Source of the DNA: Neoscytalidium dimidiatum
Taxonomy: Eukaryota > Ascomycota > Dothideomycetes > Botryosphaeriales > Botryosphaeriaceae
DNA length: 64,000 nt
Assembly: GCA_037367355.1 (NCBI GenBank)
Contig: CM074701.1
Coordinates: 2,108,001 to 2,172,000 of the forward strand
Reading direction: 5' to 3'
Of the stretch, positions 45,144 through 56,422 are shown one piece after another. The notes under the pieces are model-generated. The model was not told the DNA's origin, did not search any database, and worked only from the letters and a program-made list of their open reading frames with translations. Position 1 is the first letter of the stretch; every line of letters begins with the position of its first letter. The translations under genes were made by a program, and so were the position numbers.

Positions 45144-46387
45144 GGCTGCAACACACGAGGCTGGAGGCTTCTAGGGAGGAAGATTGGAGCAGAAAAGCGA
45201 CCGCTCGCGAGAGGGGGCGAGAAGTATTAGAGAAGAATGCAGCGCGGGTTGACCAGCGGGCTGTTCCGCGGGTAAACAGCAGAAACATGGCAGCATAACC
45301 CTGGATCGAAGTGGGGTGCACGGGTACGAATGGCTGGCGGGATGACGGTAAGCGTGGGCAGGCGGAGGCTAGAGAAGGTCGAGAAAGAAAAAAGGGTCGC
45401 GGTCATCGATCAGATCTGGCGTGGATAAGCAATCCAGGGCCTTGTGACTCTCTATCGCTCTGCTCGCTTGTCTATCGTCGGATGCCAATGACGCAATGCC
45501 CCGCCGCGCTCGTCTTCAGCGCCCGCCGTGCGCCAGTCCTCTCCCAGGCCTTGGCCCGCGGACCTGCTTCTGAGCCCTTGTCACATACGATCATCGTGCA
45601 GGGCTTGCCGCGAGCCTCGCTTTCGCCGGCATCACGAGACTGCGCCAGGCCGTACAGATTTCACGACTAGTTAGGTAATCGTCGCGTTGTCTTCGTAGCT
45701 GCAGGATACTATAGAAGAAGAGAAGCGCTAATAAAGCATTTCGATGGCAGATGACAGTCTGTTAGAGAACGAGATGGCGCGCGAACCGCGCGAGTCTTGA
45801 TGATGGGGAGCTGGATTGCTGGCCAAACAAAAATTGTGGCCGAGCATTACCTTCCCCGCCAGCTTTGTGCTATTTCCGGCCATTGATTCTGAGGCAGCCG
45901 CGCCTTTCCATCGCCCTGATAGGCTTTCCCGGTGCCAATAAAAGTAGTGACCATTTGCATATTGATCTCGCCTGGGGCCGCCTGTAAAGTACTGTACTGT
46001 ACAGTCGAGACGGTGCCTGTCGCGCCTGCGGCCGTGATCTTCAGGGCCCGCTCTGCACGCGGCTCGGGAGCGAAACGGACCCGGTAGCCAATTGAAGAGG
46101 CAAAGGTTGTAATGCGCATGAAAGGCTCCCGTTTGGTGGCGACAATGCAGAGTGGACTTCGAGACGGCTGATGTTTAATCCTGAGTGAGCTGCGTTGATG
46201 ATCGCCCTGGGATCCCCGCAGCAAAAGTGGATGCCTCGCGCCCTCACCGCTCTCAGGGGTGCCCCTCCGCTGCTCAACACCAAGACACGCCTCTACATCA
46301 AACGTCAGGCCCGAATTCCTCCTCCACCCCATCCACCTCAGAAAATTGCAGGAAAGAGCTCGGAAGTCGCCACTGCGTGTTCTCACC
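45144..46387. promoter_or_regulatory. divergent intergenic region, MFS transporter / guanine deaminase
   Basis: 1,244 bases between two divergent start codons; holds both promoters. A self-complementary GTACTGTACTGTACAG run lies near 45987-46002. The 257-codon minus frame here runs antisense into the deaminase gene and is a shadow. No TATA box is obvious. Confidence 0.5.
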
Positions 46388-47785
46388 ATGGCTGAAGAAT
46401 CTACCGGCCTGGACGTCTCGGCCCGCGATCTGCGCCTCGAGCAGGCCTTTTTTGGGCCCATCATCCACTCCATCTCGCCCACCGAGGTCCAGATCTGCGA
46501 GAAAGGGCTGCTGCTGGTCGGTCCCGACGGTAAAATCGCGCTCTTCCGTGAGCACGTAGAGAAGGCCCAGGTTGCAGCTCTGATTGCCGAGTACGGCACG
46601 GGCGCGGGATCGCTGCGCATTCGCTACCTGGAGCGCGGCCAGTTCTTGATCCCCGGATTCGTCGACACGCACAACCATGCCCCTCAGTGGGCGCAACGTG
46701 GTACCGGCCGCGGCCTGCAGCTGCTCGACTGGCTCAAGGAGATCACCTTCCCGCATGAGGGCAAGTTCGCCGACCCGGCCTACGCACGCAGGACGTATTC
46801 GGGTTGCGTCGACGGCTTCCTGAGACAGGGCATCACGACAGCCTCGTACTACGGCAGCGTGCATGGCGAGGCCACCAAGATCCTGGCCGAGCTGTGCCTG
46901 GAGAAGGGCCAGCGCGCCCTCGTTGGCAAGTGCAACATGAATCAGAATGCACCAGACTACTGCTCCGACGCCAGCGCGCGGGAGTCGCTGCAGGTCACCG
47001 AGGACTTCATCGCGCACGTCCGGAAGCTTGACCCGGAACATAAGACTGTTACGCCTACTCTGACACCGCGGTTCGCCATCTCCTGCGACAGAGAGCTCCT
47101 CACTGGCCTTGGCAAGATCGCCGCCGCCAACCCGGATCTCCCGATTCAGACACATTTCAACGAGGCCGAGGATGAGATTACCTTCACCAAGACGCTGTAC
47201 CACGAATTCAGCAACGAGGCGGATCTATACGAGAATTATGGCTTGCTCAACTCTCGCACCATCCTGGCGCATTGCATCTACCTCGAGGACTACGAGGTCG
47301 ACAAGATCGCGACACTAGGCTGCGGCGTAGCTCACTGTCCTATCTCTAACACGACTATCGGTGGTTTCATGGCGGCACCAATCCGTGAGTACTTGCGTCA
47401 CGGAATCAAGGTCGGCCTGGGAACCGACAGCGGCGGCGGCTTCTCCTCGTCCATCCTTGACGCGATGCGCCAGGCGTTCATTGTTTCGAAGGCCCGCGAG
47501 GTAGCTACGGAAGGCGCTGACCCGGCGCTGAGCCTCAACGAGACCTTCTTCCTGGCAACGCTGGGCGGTGCGCAGGTGTGCGGTCTTGACGAGAAGATTG
47601 GAAACTTTGCAGAGGGCAAGGAATTTGACGCATTGGAGATTCACACGCTGGGAGCTGGGGCCGGAATCATCACACCTGTGGAGGACGAGGATGACCTGGC
47701 CATTGTATTTGAGAAGTTCCTCATGACCGGAGACGACCGCAACATCGCAAAGGTGTACGTTAGGGGCAGGTCGGTTAAGGCATAG
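46388..47785 (+). CDS. GUD1: guanine deaminase (EC 3.5.4.3)
   Basis: Single exon, 465 aa from the ATG in the CTCACCATGG context; 43 open codons upstream lack family similarity. The amidohydrolase metal site is complete: PGFVDTHNHAPQW (H95, H97), LPIQTHFNEAEDE (H256, E259), ILAHCIYLED (H295) and VGLGTDSGGG (D347). The HAPQ motif, ITFPHEGKF and TPRFAISC are specific to guanine deaminases, which convert guanine to xanthine and ammonia in purine salvage and nitrogen use. Length fits the fungal enzymes (about 460-480 aa). Expected cytosolic. No intron. A GATA-type nitrogen element was not confirmed in the promoter. Confidence 0.95.
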   Translation: MAEESTGLDVSARDLRLEQAFFGPIIHSISPTEVQICEKGLLLVGPDGKIALFREHVEKAQVAALIAEYGTGAGSLRIRYLERGQFLIPGFVDTHNHAPQWAQRGTGRGLQLLDWLKEITFPHEGKFADPAYARRTYSGCVDGFLRQGITTASYYGSVHGEATKILAELCLEKGQRALVGKCNMNQNAPDYCSDASARESLQVTEDFIAHVRKLDPEHKTVTPTLTPRFAISCDRELLTGLGKIAAANPDLPIQTHFNEAEDEITFTKTLYHEFSNEADLYENYGLLNSRTILAHCIYLEDYEVDKIATLGCGVAHCPISNTTIGGFMAAPIREYLRHGIKVGLGTDSGGGFSSSILDAMRQAFIVSKAREVATEGADPALSLNETFFLATLGGAQVCGLDEKIGNFAEGKEFDALEIHTLGAGAGIITPVEDEDDLAIVFEKFLMTGDDRNIAKVYVRGRSVKA

Positions 47786-48639
47786 AGTGGGGTGACTGGT
47801 ATGGCTGTGAATGTGCGGGGACAAGCACGGCCAGTGTTGATCGCGGTGTGCGGTGGGTACAGTCTGACTAGAAATACCTCGACGAAGTAAAGAAGTGTGA
47901 CGTGTGACGTCGATCTCAGAATGCAAAATTTCGTTGTCCCTTGGCGCCATTGGCTGTTGAGCTGTTCTGCGGCCCGCCCGGCGAGGCGCCCGGCACTAAG
48001 CTTCGCTGGTTGGCAATGCGGATTCATTTCGTGGGCATTTGGAATCCCAAGCGGACGACGAGGGGCAACGTTCGACACCGCGCAGGACAGGCAGAGCTCA
48101 GTGACAGGGACAGGAACTTAGGTCGGAGAGCACCGCCACAGGCGCCACAGTGATGTGCAAGGGACCACGATTCGGCGGCAGGCAATTGACGCACAGAAGC
48201 GCCGGGGCACGGGGCCAAGAGGTGGGGAGATCGCAATCTCAGGCTGGTTTGTCTCCAGTGTTTCATCTTCATTTGCTGCCGACCAGCCGCATCCAGCGAA
48301 ACATCCGGCCTCTCTCCTGTCACTTTATCACCTGCCGCGAAACGCCTCTCTTTCCTTCCAGTCGCTCTCTGCCTCCAATTTCCCGTTCCTCGCTCTCCAG
48401 AATCCTGCAGTGACCAGGCGCAAACCTCCACGCACCGGTCGCGCGTCCACAGCCCTACGCGGCTCTTTTTTTTTTTTTTTTATCCATCCCTTGAGCCTTG
48501 CTCGGAGAGCCCTGCGGAGTCGCTCGGCTCAGGCAATCGCATTTAGTTCAAAATCCCGCATCCGCAGCCTGGCGTTGCACTGCCTGATTGAATCCACGTT
48601 GAGCGTGCAGCCTCGCGGCATCATCACCACCCGTCCCCC
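47786..48639. other. intergenic, 3' flank of guanine deaminase and promoter of the fibroin-like gene
   Basis: No gene seen. Pyrimidine-rich from about 48280, with a 16-T tract at 48466-48481 located 159 bases before the next start codon. Confidence 0.55.
48466..48481 (+). promoter_or_regulatory. poly-T tract in promoter/leader
   Basis: Sixteen consecutive T, 159 bases upstream of the start codon of the fibroin-like gene. Poly(dA:dT) tracts of this length are common nucleosome-excluding promoter elements in fungi; a role here is inferred from place alone. Confidence 0.45.
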
Positions 48640-49891
48640 ATGGCGTCCCCTATGTCGATAGGGAGGCGCGACCTCAGCGGCACCATAGATGGCGTAAAGA
48701 GCTCATTCAGCTCATGGGACGCATGTATGTCCAAAGCCTACTGCAAGTGAGTTGCCATTTCTGCTTCGGGGAACCGCGAACGGCGATGCTGACGCGATTG
48801 TCAGATGGCCCGTCATTGCCGCGATCATTATCGGTGGTCTCATTGTCTTTTCTCTGCTTTACTGCTGCGCTCGCTGCCTTTGCTGCGGCGCGCAATGCTG
48901 TTGCGGCTGTCTGAGTTGCTGCAATGCTTGCTGTCCCAGCCCGCGGAAGGGTCATAGGCGCGTCGAGTCGCCGCCACCCACGGCCTTTCCTAACAACCAG
49001 CAATACCAGTCGCAGCCCCCGCCTATGTACTCGGGCCCGGGATGGAACCAGAGCAACGTGCCGCAGTACGCCACTTTCGACGTCTCAAGCGACAAGAAAT
49101 TCAACGAAGATGCTTTGCCCGCCATGCCCACCTGGGACACCGCGAAGAGCACGAAGGTTGAGGTACATGAAGAGCAGGTGAAGGAGCAGCCGGACGATAT
49201 GGAGATGCAGCGACTGGATATGAAGCCGGGAACCTCTCCAACGAACAGCAGTGTCGGTCCAAGCCCCATCACCACGCACTCCCCTGCGCCGCAATCCGAA
49301 TACGGCTTCCCCGTCCAGCCGCAGCCGATACATCCAGCAAATGCGAACTTTTCGAACGGCGATTTCTACAACGGACATGACCAAAGCGGGTACTTCAACG
49401 GCCAGCAGCAGCAGAATCCTTACGGAATGTCGCGCCATGCTTCTCCATCACCATATGGCCAGGATCACCAACAGCCTTATCACTACGCCAATGACCCCTA
49501 CGGACAGCAGGCTTATGGACAAGATAGAGGTGCTGGTGGATATGGCCAGCCGTACGACACGGCTAGCAGCGTCGGCGGCTACGCGCCAAGTCATGCACCC
49601 ACCGGCTACGCGCCGTCGGGTTCTACACGCTACGAGCCTTCCATGCACAACACGTACCAGGATTCGTACCAGCACCCGCCGCCGATGCCCCCGATCGACA
49701 GGGCAGGCACAGCTAGTCCATACCAGTCGTATGGCGCTCCGAGGCCGCCGCTTGACCGCGCCGCGACGGCCAGCCCGTACCAAGCATTCAACGCCCCGAG
49801 GCCGCCGGTCGAGAGGTCGCAGACGGGGAGCCCGTGGGAGCGTTTCGGCGCTAACAGGAGCGCAGCCCCTGGCGGGTACCGCGACATCTGA
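48640..49891 (+). CDS. fibroin-3-like Cys-rich single-pass membrane protein
   Basis: Model: exons 48640..48746 and 48805..49891 (1194 nt, 397 aa). The N-terminus MASPMSIGRRDLSGTIDG leads to KWPVIAAIIIGGLIVFSLLY, the only membrane segment (about 36-55). A dense Cys block follows at once (CCARCLCCGAQCCCGCL), likely palmitoylated. The remaining 320 residues are disordered, rich in P, Q, Y, S and G, with three repeats at the C-terminus. Filamentous fungi share this architecture, often labelled fibroin-3 related; the function is unknown, perhaps cell-wall sensing or membrane scaffold, which is inference. The 58-nt intron (GTGAGT donor, TGTCAG acceptor) joins SKAYCK to WPV. Two in-frame start codons lie four codons apart; the first has the better A/C context. 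Confidence 0.85.
49688..49858 (+). repeat. three degenerate ~19-residue coding repeats
   Basis: Units IDRAGTASPYQSYGAPRPP, LDRAATASPYQAFNAPRPP and VERSQTGSPWERFGANRS follow one another near the C-terminus of the fibroin-like protein. The shared pattern is DR-x-x-TASPYQ-x-x-x-APRPP. Confidence 0.85.
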
Positions 49892-51143
49892 TGTTGGAAG
49901 TCTGTGCCCTCCAATGGACGCGTCGACCATTCCGAATTTTGTTTCATTGTATTTTCTTATGTCCGATCCCGTTCATGCCCGACCCTGGACTCTGCTTTGA
50001 CCGTCTTTATTCTCCTTGAACTTCTTGTCCAAATCATCTTGTCTGCTTCTCTAGCGATACCCGTTTTGTCCGACGACACGTTTTACAGCCTTTTTTGACA
50101 AAGTCGCCTGGCTTCCTGACTACTTTGGCGGGGTCATCCCCCCTTTTTTTTTCCTTTTTTTTTTCTTCTTTTGCATAGCGAAAGGCGTTCTCCGGCAGAT
50201 GATAGCAGTGACCGGGACCAACAGTTGGTGATGGCGAACTCTCGAACTTTTTGTCAGTTTTCTGGATACGCACGTGCGAAGGCGTACAAGTCATGCGGAA
50301 GTCATTATTCCCGTGTTCTCGGCGGCTAGGTAAAGCGGAATCGGAAACTGAGGAGGGGGCGAAAAAAGAGGGGTGGAGTTAAAAAGGGGAGATAAGATTG
50401 TCGTTCGCTTACAACAAGGGCATGGCGAACGGTCCTCTCGAAGCAAATGTCCCCACGCTTTCGATGCGAATGAGCTCAGCAACGTTATGCGACGTACTCC
50501 TTTTCTCCTCTTATTCCACGACAACGCGTGTGACAAGGAGGGTGTGGCTCTCGCTATCGATTTTTTTTTTCTGTGGGTGGGGGGGTTGGAGCGAGGAAGT
50601 CGATCACTGTTGTATTCTTGGATATCAATGAAGATAGAAAGAGAGATCTCTTCTGCCACGTTATGATCCACTCGTCAACTGCCGATTGATCCGAAAACGG
50701 GGGAAGAGGCAAATCCAATATATCGAATCGAAAGAAGAGCCCTGAGGATTTGCGTCGAAAAGGGTGAGGCCCGTGTTGCATCGTCGGACGTCTGGCTCAG
50801 AAGTGGATCTACTGCACGGATATGTCACTGGTCACATCCCATCAGCCACAGGGCGATAGCAGGAAAAAAAAAAAAGAAAAGGGTCCCAGAAGCCGGCTAG
50901 TTGCCGAAGCGTAACGGGCCGTCAGCTGTACATGTGCAACCCCCCACCCACCGGCCCCTCGGCACATCTATTGTATTTTCGAAAATAGACAAGCCGGATC
51001 TATCTTTGGAATTTGCATCGCGCGTGCAGCCAGTGCTACACTGTTTATCTCTTCGTTCGCCTAACTCTTTATTTCTTTTGTTTTTTTTCTTCTTCTTTTA
51101 CGTATTCGTTTCCATTCGCCCTTCTACCTTCCCATAACCCCCT
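49892..51143. other. convergent intergenic region, no gene seen
   Basis: Between the stop codons of the fibroin-like gene (+) and the dehydrogenase gene (-). Contains interrupted T runs near 50141-50168 and 51078-51100 and A-rich runs near 50862-50880, probably transcript 3' ends. No coding evidence. Confidence 0.55.
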
Positions 51144-52386
51144 TTACTTCGTCTCTCCTTCCCCCTTCCTCAACCCCTCGACCAAGGCCTCGACCACGCC
51201 CTCCACATCGGCCCTCTTCCCTTCCTCGGTGCCCAGCGCCGTGTCGTCCGCCACGACGCGGTACACCTCGGCGATCTTGTCGAAGATGCCGGCGCGGCGC
51301 GGGTCCCAGCCGCCCTCGGCGGCGAACGTCTCGCCGATCTCCTCCATCTCGCCGACCCAGCGGTAGGCCTTGGGCTGCATGCCGACGACGCCGCGCTCGG
51401 CGGCGGCGCGCGTGTGCGGGAAGGCGGACGACAGGTGCGCCTGCAGGTCGGGCAGCACGCCCAGCTGGTGCGCGGTAGTGTAGGATTGGATCGCGAGCGC
51501 GTAGAAGCCTTTGGTCAAGGCGGCGAAGCTGGTTTCGCGGAGCGTCAGTTTCGGGTAGGTTTTGCGGGAGGAGGAAGGGGAGTAGGCGCGTACGAAGCCT
51601 TTAGCCCGGATGCCGGGCCGATGATGTCGCGGATGTGCTTGAGGTTCAGCACGGTTGACAGGTGCGTCCCGGAGAGGGGCGCGGCGTGGATGGGGTGCGG
51701 CCCAGAGACGGGTATCGAGGGGCGCTTCCAGGTGCGGAGGCTTTCTTGCACAGAAGGATCCGTGGGTGTGGTTGAGCTGGAGGGTTCGGAGGTGGGCGGT
51801 GCAGCGGAGTCGAGCAGTTTTGGTGGCCCGCCGATGATGCCGCCGTCGACGAACCGGAGTGCAGGTGCGCGAGACGAGATAGAAGTCTCGATGCTGCGGG
51901 CTGTCGAGGGTGAAATGGCATTTAAGTCGAGAAAGTAGAGGGGCTGTTTTGAGGTGTCTCTGGAGGCGCTGGTGTAGGCATCGATGATGCGGTTCGCGGT
52001 TGCGACGGCATCTCGTGGTGGGACTATGGAGAGAATGTAGTCGGCTGTTTTAACGAGGTCGATATCAGAAGGAAGCACGCTGATTCCGGCGTCTGTGGCG
52101 CGCTTTTGAGTTGCAGGACTGTTCGCGGGTAGTTAGCCTGCTGGTGTCCAGATCTTGCGCAAGTATCGTCGGGTGACTAGTTTGAAAAATGCGCTTTGAC
52201 ACGGAAAATGATCTCATAGCAATGGATAGAGTGCTTCTGGATAGTAGGCTCGATTGCTGTATACCTTCGTCCGACGGTGGTTGTGAGAACTTGATAGTCG
52301 TACGCCTGAAGAAGTTTGGCGATGCCCAATCCCATATCGCCAATGGAGACGATGCCGACGGCGGCTCGGGGGGTGGAAGCAGCCAT
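51144..52386 (-). CDS. 6-phosphogluconate dehydrogenase-like NAD(P)-binding protein with DUF1932 domain
   Basis: Model: exons 52265..52386, 51594..52118 and 51144..51528 (1032 nt, 343 aa). N-terminal Rossmann fold with VGIVSIGDMGLGIAKLL as the nucleotide loop, then DYILSIVPP and FLDLNAISP as in beta-hydroxyacid dehydrogenases, FVDGGIIGGPP, and a helical C-terminal domain (IGPASGLKASFAALTKGFYAL). The DUF1932 family is related to 3-hydroxyisobutyrate and 6-phosphogluconate dehydrogenases; the substrate is unknown. Intron 2 is 65 nt with a weak GTACGC donor, CTGAC branch and ACCAG acceptor. Reading through it ends the protein early; splicing restores SGLKASFAALTKG. Intron 1 (146 nt, GTATAC donor) joins TVGRS to PATQKRATDAG. 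A Ser/Thr/Pro insertion after GGPPKLLDSA is longer than in relatives I know. Confidence 0.88.
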
Positions 52387-53789
52387 ATTGAAGAAGGGGC
52401 GTCGTGATTTGAACTCTCAAAATACGTCAAAGAAATTGTCTTCTTAAGAAAGGACTAGCTACAATAATGGTACATTGCAACAAATGGAAGCAAAGGTGGG
52501 AGAAAAGAGAGACGCGAATTGCGGGGCGTCTCGCGTCAGTTCGCGGCGATAGGCGATAAGGCGATAAGATAGTCATGGCGGATCTATCCGCAGTGACACA
52601 CGGGCCAGACGCGGAATTGATGCGCTTTAGGGATTTGAAGTCCGTCTTGAAGGGTCTTTGCAACAGCAAATGCAAATGTCCACGTCGAGAGTCATGGGAG
52701 TTTCGCAGATATGGCCACTAGGACTCTGTTGTAACCCCCTCTCGAATGCGCGAACAGCTCCAGCATGACGTCCTGCTGATTGTACATACTATGGGAGCCA
52801 ATTTTGGTCGAAGCACTTAGGCGGCTGGTCTGGTGGTACTATCGCACTGGTTGCGTCCTAGGCTCGCCCCCTTTCAGAGCTGCACAGGCCCGCTGCTGTT
52901 GCTGTTGAACGCGGCGATGCAAGGCCGATCTCTAATTCCAGTAAACGATGCTGTGGTACGACGGTCGACGGTTGGGTGATTGCAGTGAAACTGGAGCAGT
53001 TTCACAGGAGCGCGGGAGGGAATCAGGCCGAGTGGCTGCGTGGTTGCTGCCTTGTCAGGGACCGAACCGAACTGCGTACGCGCTGCCGGGCAAACCATTG
53101 CGCCGGAATGCTCATGCTGCGCTCGGTCTCGGGCTGGCGTGGCGCGCGTCGGCCGATGCTTACACCGTGAACCGCTGCCTTCACCTGAGCCATATGTCAG
53201 GGCACGCAGCAGCCCATTTCCTAGTGCTCCCGGAAGCCCGAGCATCCGCTGCCGGGGCGGCTTTGTAATGAGCAGCGAAGCTGGCTGTGTTGTGATCGAT
53301 GGCTGCGGGCGGCATCATTCGACAGCTTGCAGCAGTTGGCTCCAGCTCCCAGCTGCATCCCTGTCCTCCTCCGCAATAACTGCCCGGAGAGCTGTGCACC
53401 AGCTGCTCGCGCGGCCCGTGTGCCTTGCTACCAACGCGGAGACGGCGCGCTTGCTCAGAAGCTTATAGAAGCGTTCCAAAGGTTGTTTGCTGGCCGCTTC
53501 ACCGTATTTAACACACCACGCCCACCGCGCCGCCTATCACCCAGCCGACCGCGAGCTGACGGTAACGCCAAATCCCCTAGCTTCGGACTTCCCCCACCTG
53601 CAACTCCTGCGCCCGTCATCCCTGCAGCTCCGGACAATTAAAACAAAAAGTCTCCCATCATCCTCCAGCCTCGCTCACACCACACATTCCTCTCATTTCC
53701 TTTTAATTGGTCTTTTTTTTTTTTTTTGGCGCCTCCGCATCGCTACACCTTCACACGCCTAATTCACCCCTCTCAATTCCTCGTCCGCC
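52387..53789. promoter_or_regulatory. divergent intergenic region, dehydrogenase / AIF-type oxidoreductase
   Basis: 1.4 kb between divergent start codons. No gene seen; the frames are short and overlapping. A 15-T tract at 53713-53727 lies 62 bases upstream of the oxidoreductase start and is preceded by pyrimidine-rich leader-like sequence. Confidence 0.5.
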
Positions 53790-55125
53790 ATGTCTTCTAA
53801 GGAGCTCAACATCGTCGTGCTCGGCGCCTCCTGGGCCGGCCTGGGCGCGACTCACTACATCATGAAGCACATCCTGCCCACGCTCCCCACCCGCAACGGC
53901 GAGAAGTACCACGTCTACCTGGTCAGCCCGTCCAGCGACTTCTTCTTCCGCATCGGAGCCCCGCGCGCTGCCGCCTCTTCGCAGCTCATGCCCAACTCCA
54001 AAATCTTCCTCCCCATCCAGCCCGGCCTTGCGCAATACGACAGCAGCAAGATCACCTTCCTCGTCGGCGGCGCTGCCGCTGCATGGGATCCGACCGCTCG
54101 CACCGTCACCGTCAAGAAGATCGCTGGCGGTGAGGAGCAAGTTCTTCCGTACCACGCTTTAATCGTTGCGACGGGCACTAGCACCCCGACGCCGCATTTC
54201 AGCCTGGCAGGCTCGTCCGAAGAGAGCAAGCAAGCTCTCGCCGCCCTGCAGGACGGCGTCAAGAACGCGAAGAGCGTCCTCGTTGCGGGCGGTGGTCCCG
54301 TGGGTATCGAGACCGCCGGCGAGATTGGCGAGTTCCTCAACGGCAAGCCCGGCTGGTTCCAGTCCGGCCCGCCCAAGAACCCCAAGGCTGTCATCACCGT
54401 CGTGACCGATGCAGCCAAGATCCTGCCCGCGCTGCGGCCCGCCATCGCAGAGAAGGCAGGGACCATGCTCGCTCGGCTGGGTGTCGTGGTGAAGAAGAAC
54501 GTGCGCGTCGAGAAGGCGGAATCGAACAAGGACGGCACGACGACTGTCACTCTCAGCAACGGCGACGTCCTCACCGTCGACGTGTACGTGCCGGCCACCG
54601 GTGTCAAGCCGAACACGGACTTTGCGCCCAAGAACCTGGTCAACGAGAGGGGATACCTCCTGACCAACGCCAAGACGCTGCGTGTGGACGAGGCTGGCCC
54701 GCGTGTCTATGCTCTGGGTGATGTTGGTGGCTATAGCCGCGGAGGTGTCCTTGATCTTGATACTGCGGTTAGTTCTAGCAACCTGTCACTACAAAATCCA
54801 TTAGGCGTACTGACCGTGCAATTCACAGGTCCCCGTCGCAATGACCAACCTCTCCCGTGACCTCCATGCCTTCGCCGAGGCTGGCGGCGAGAAGGCGGAT
54901 GCGAAGCCTAAGGGTGCTGACCGCCCGTACAAGCCCAACGAGAAGGAAACACAGCTCGTGCCCATCGGCCAGAGCAAGGGTGTCGGCGCCATCTTCGGCT
55001 GGAAGCTGCCTAGCTTCTTTATCTGGATGATCAAGGGTAGGGACTACTTCACCAGCACAGGTCCGGGCCTGGTGGATGGCAGCAAGTGGAAGAAGGAGAG
55101 TTCTTGGAAGAACAAGGAAGTCTGA
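53790..55125 (+). CDS. AIF/AMID-type FAD-dependent pyridine nucleotide-disulphide oxidoreductase
   Basis: Model: exons 53790..54767 and 54829..55125 (1275 nt, 424 aa). FAD-binding loop NIVVLGASWAGLGATHYI at 7-24, second nucleotide-binding (NADH) loop VLVAGGGPVGIETAGEI at about 169-185, and the FAD-ribityl motif YALGDVGGY near 310. The relation is to the AMID/AIFM2 and fungal Aif1 flavoproteins, which act as NAD(P)H oxidoreductases, for example on quinones, and have been tied to cell death. There is no N-terminal presequence; a hydrophobic piece near the C-terminus (LPSFFIWMIKG) may dock to membrane. The 61-nt intron has a GTTAGT donor and CACAG acceptor, phase 0, giving DLDTA|VPVAMTNLSRDL. 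It is clearly functional-looking and complete. Confidence 0.92.
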
Positions 55126-56422
55126 ATGGATGCTGCTGTGGAATAGCCGTAAAGGATACGCCACCGAAGCTGAAGTTGGACCAGCAAGGATCAGTAGGAG
55201 TGGGTAACGTAAGGCAAGGCATTGAAGGTATGATTGGAAGTGGAGTAATCAAGCTCGCGCCTGATCGATCTTTTCTTGCCGCCTTCGGGAGGTGGTGCGA
55301 CTTTCGCGAAGCTATTCACGCTTTCTTGCGTCTACGGAAGGCGGGAGAAGAGACGAAGCTAAAGTTCTCTTTAATTTTCTCATACCCAGTAGTCCACTAT
55401 ATGACGTAAAACTTTGGAATTTGAAATTACTTACGTTGACGAAGAAAATCCTTTGACTAGGTGCTAGACCTTGAATGCATGATAGGAGATAGGAAACCAA
55501 TGCCCAGCCAAGAGAGGATTCCATATCGCTCCATTTTCTTTCGAAGCAAATCTGTCAAACAGTCCTGCTGCTGGCGCCGTTAGGATATCCTACGGCGTGA
55601 TGAACCATTTCTCCAACGACCTCTGCCGAACTATGTGGAAGTTTTCAGTGCTGTATCCACGTTGAGAATATTCCTTCAAAAAAGACGTGAAATGTTTGAG
55701 CGCAGATCGCGTAATGAGCCCGCCTTCCTATGTCAATGACTTAGCAGAGCCTGCCGCGAGGTGGAATGCGCTTGGATCAAATGGCGCCCATACTAATCGT
55801 AAGACCAGCATATCAAGAGGAGCCCTTCCCTTTCGGCCCTTACCATTAGCATACGCTTTAAACTTCAGAAGGAGCCTCGTAATAGACCGATTGAGATATG
55901 TAAAAGCCTGTATGAATCTTTTCCTAGGAGACCTTGTGCAAAACCCGGAAACCGCTCAGAGCTATATCGGGATCCTGTCCAAGTTCGGGGAATAGTTTTG
56001 CTATCCTCATAAGTAACGGTGATAGGGAAGAATACGAAAGATACCGGGACAATGGAATGAACTGGGACGTCGGACTATACCAGAACGACGGAAGGAACAG
56101 GAATTCGAAAGATGACGACATGAGATCTTTGGCCTTTCCGTCTTCATTTTCTAAAAGAAGTTGCGCCATCCGAGGGTAGTCAGGCCGGAATTCAAGAGGA
56201 AAAGACCGTCTTTTCCTCCTCAATGGTGGGCGCTAAGAGGGATGAATTCCAGAGCACTCTTTATTTCTTCCGATCCCCAACCCTGAGCTTCGGCCAATTT
56301 CTCTTGGACGTAAAGCAGAAGACTGGATTGAATGGTAAAGGCTGCTGATGTTTCGAAAGCTTGGGATGGGATTCGAGCACATGTGATATAGCATATTCAA
56401 ACGTGTTACATGAATCAATCGG
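55126..56422. other. intergenic or decayed sequence
   Basis: AT-richer than the genes to the left. Short frames such as 55924-56223 (-) and 55687-55995 (+) have protein-like composition but no recognised domain and no joinable splice pattern. Could include 3' exons of the broken locus to the right. Confidence 0.4.

Noticed and set aside
45847..46620. 257-codon minus-strand frame
   Set aside because: Its first half is antisense to the guanine deaminase coding sequence and it has no domain.
46298..47203. 301-codon minus-strand frame
   Set aside because: Antisense of the guanine deaminase; no independent evidence.
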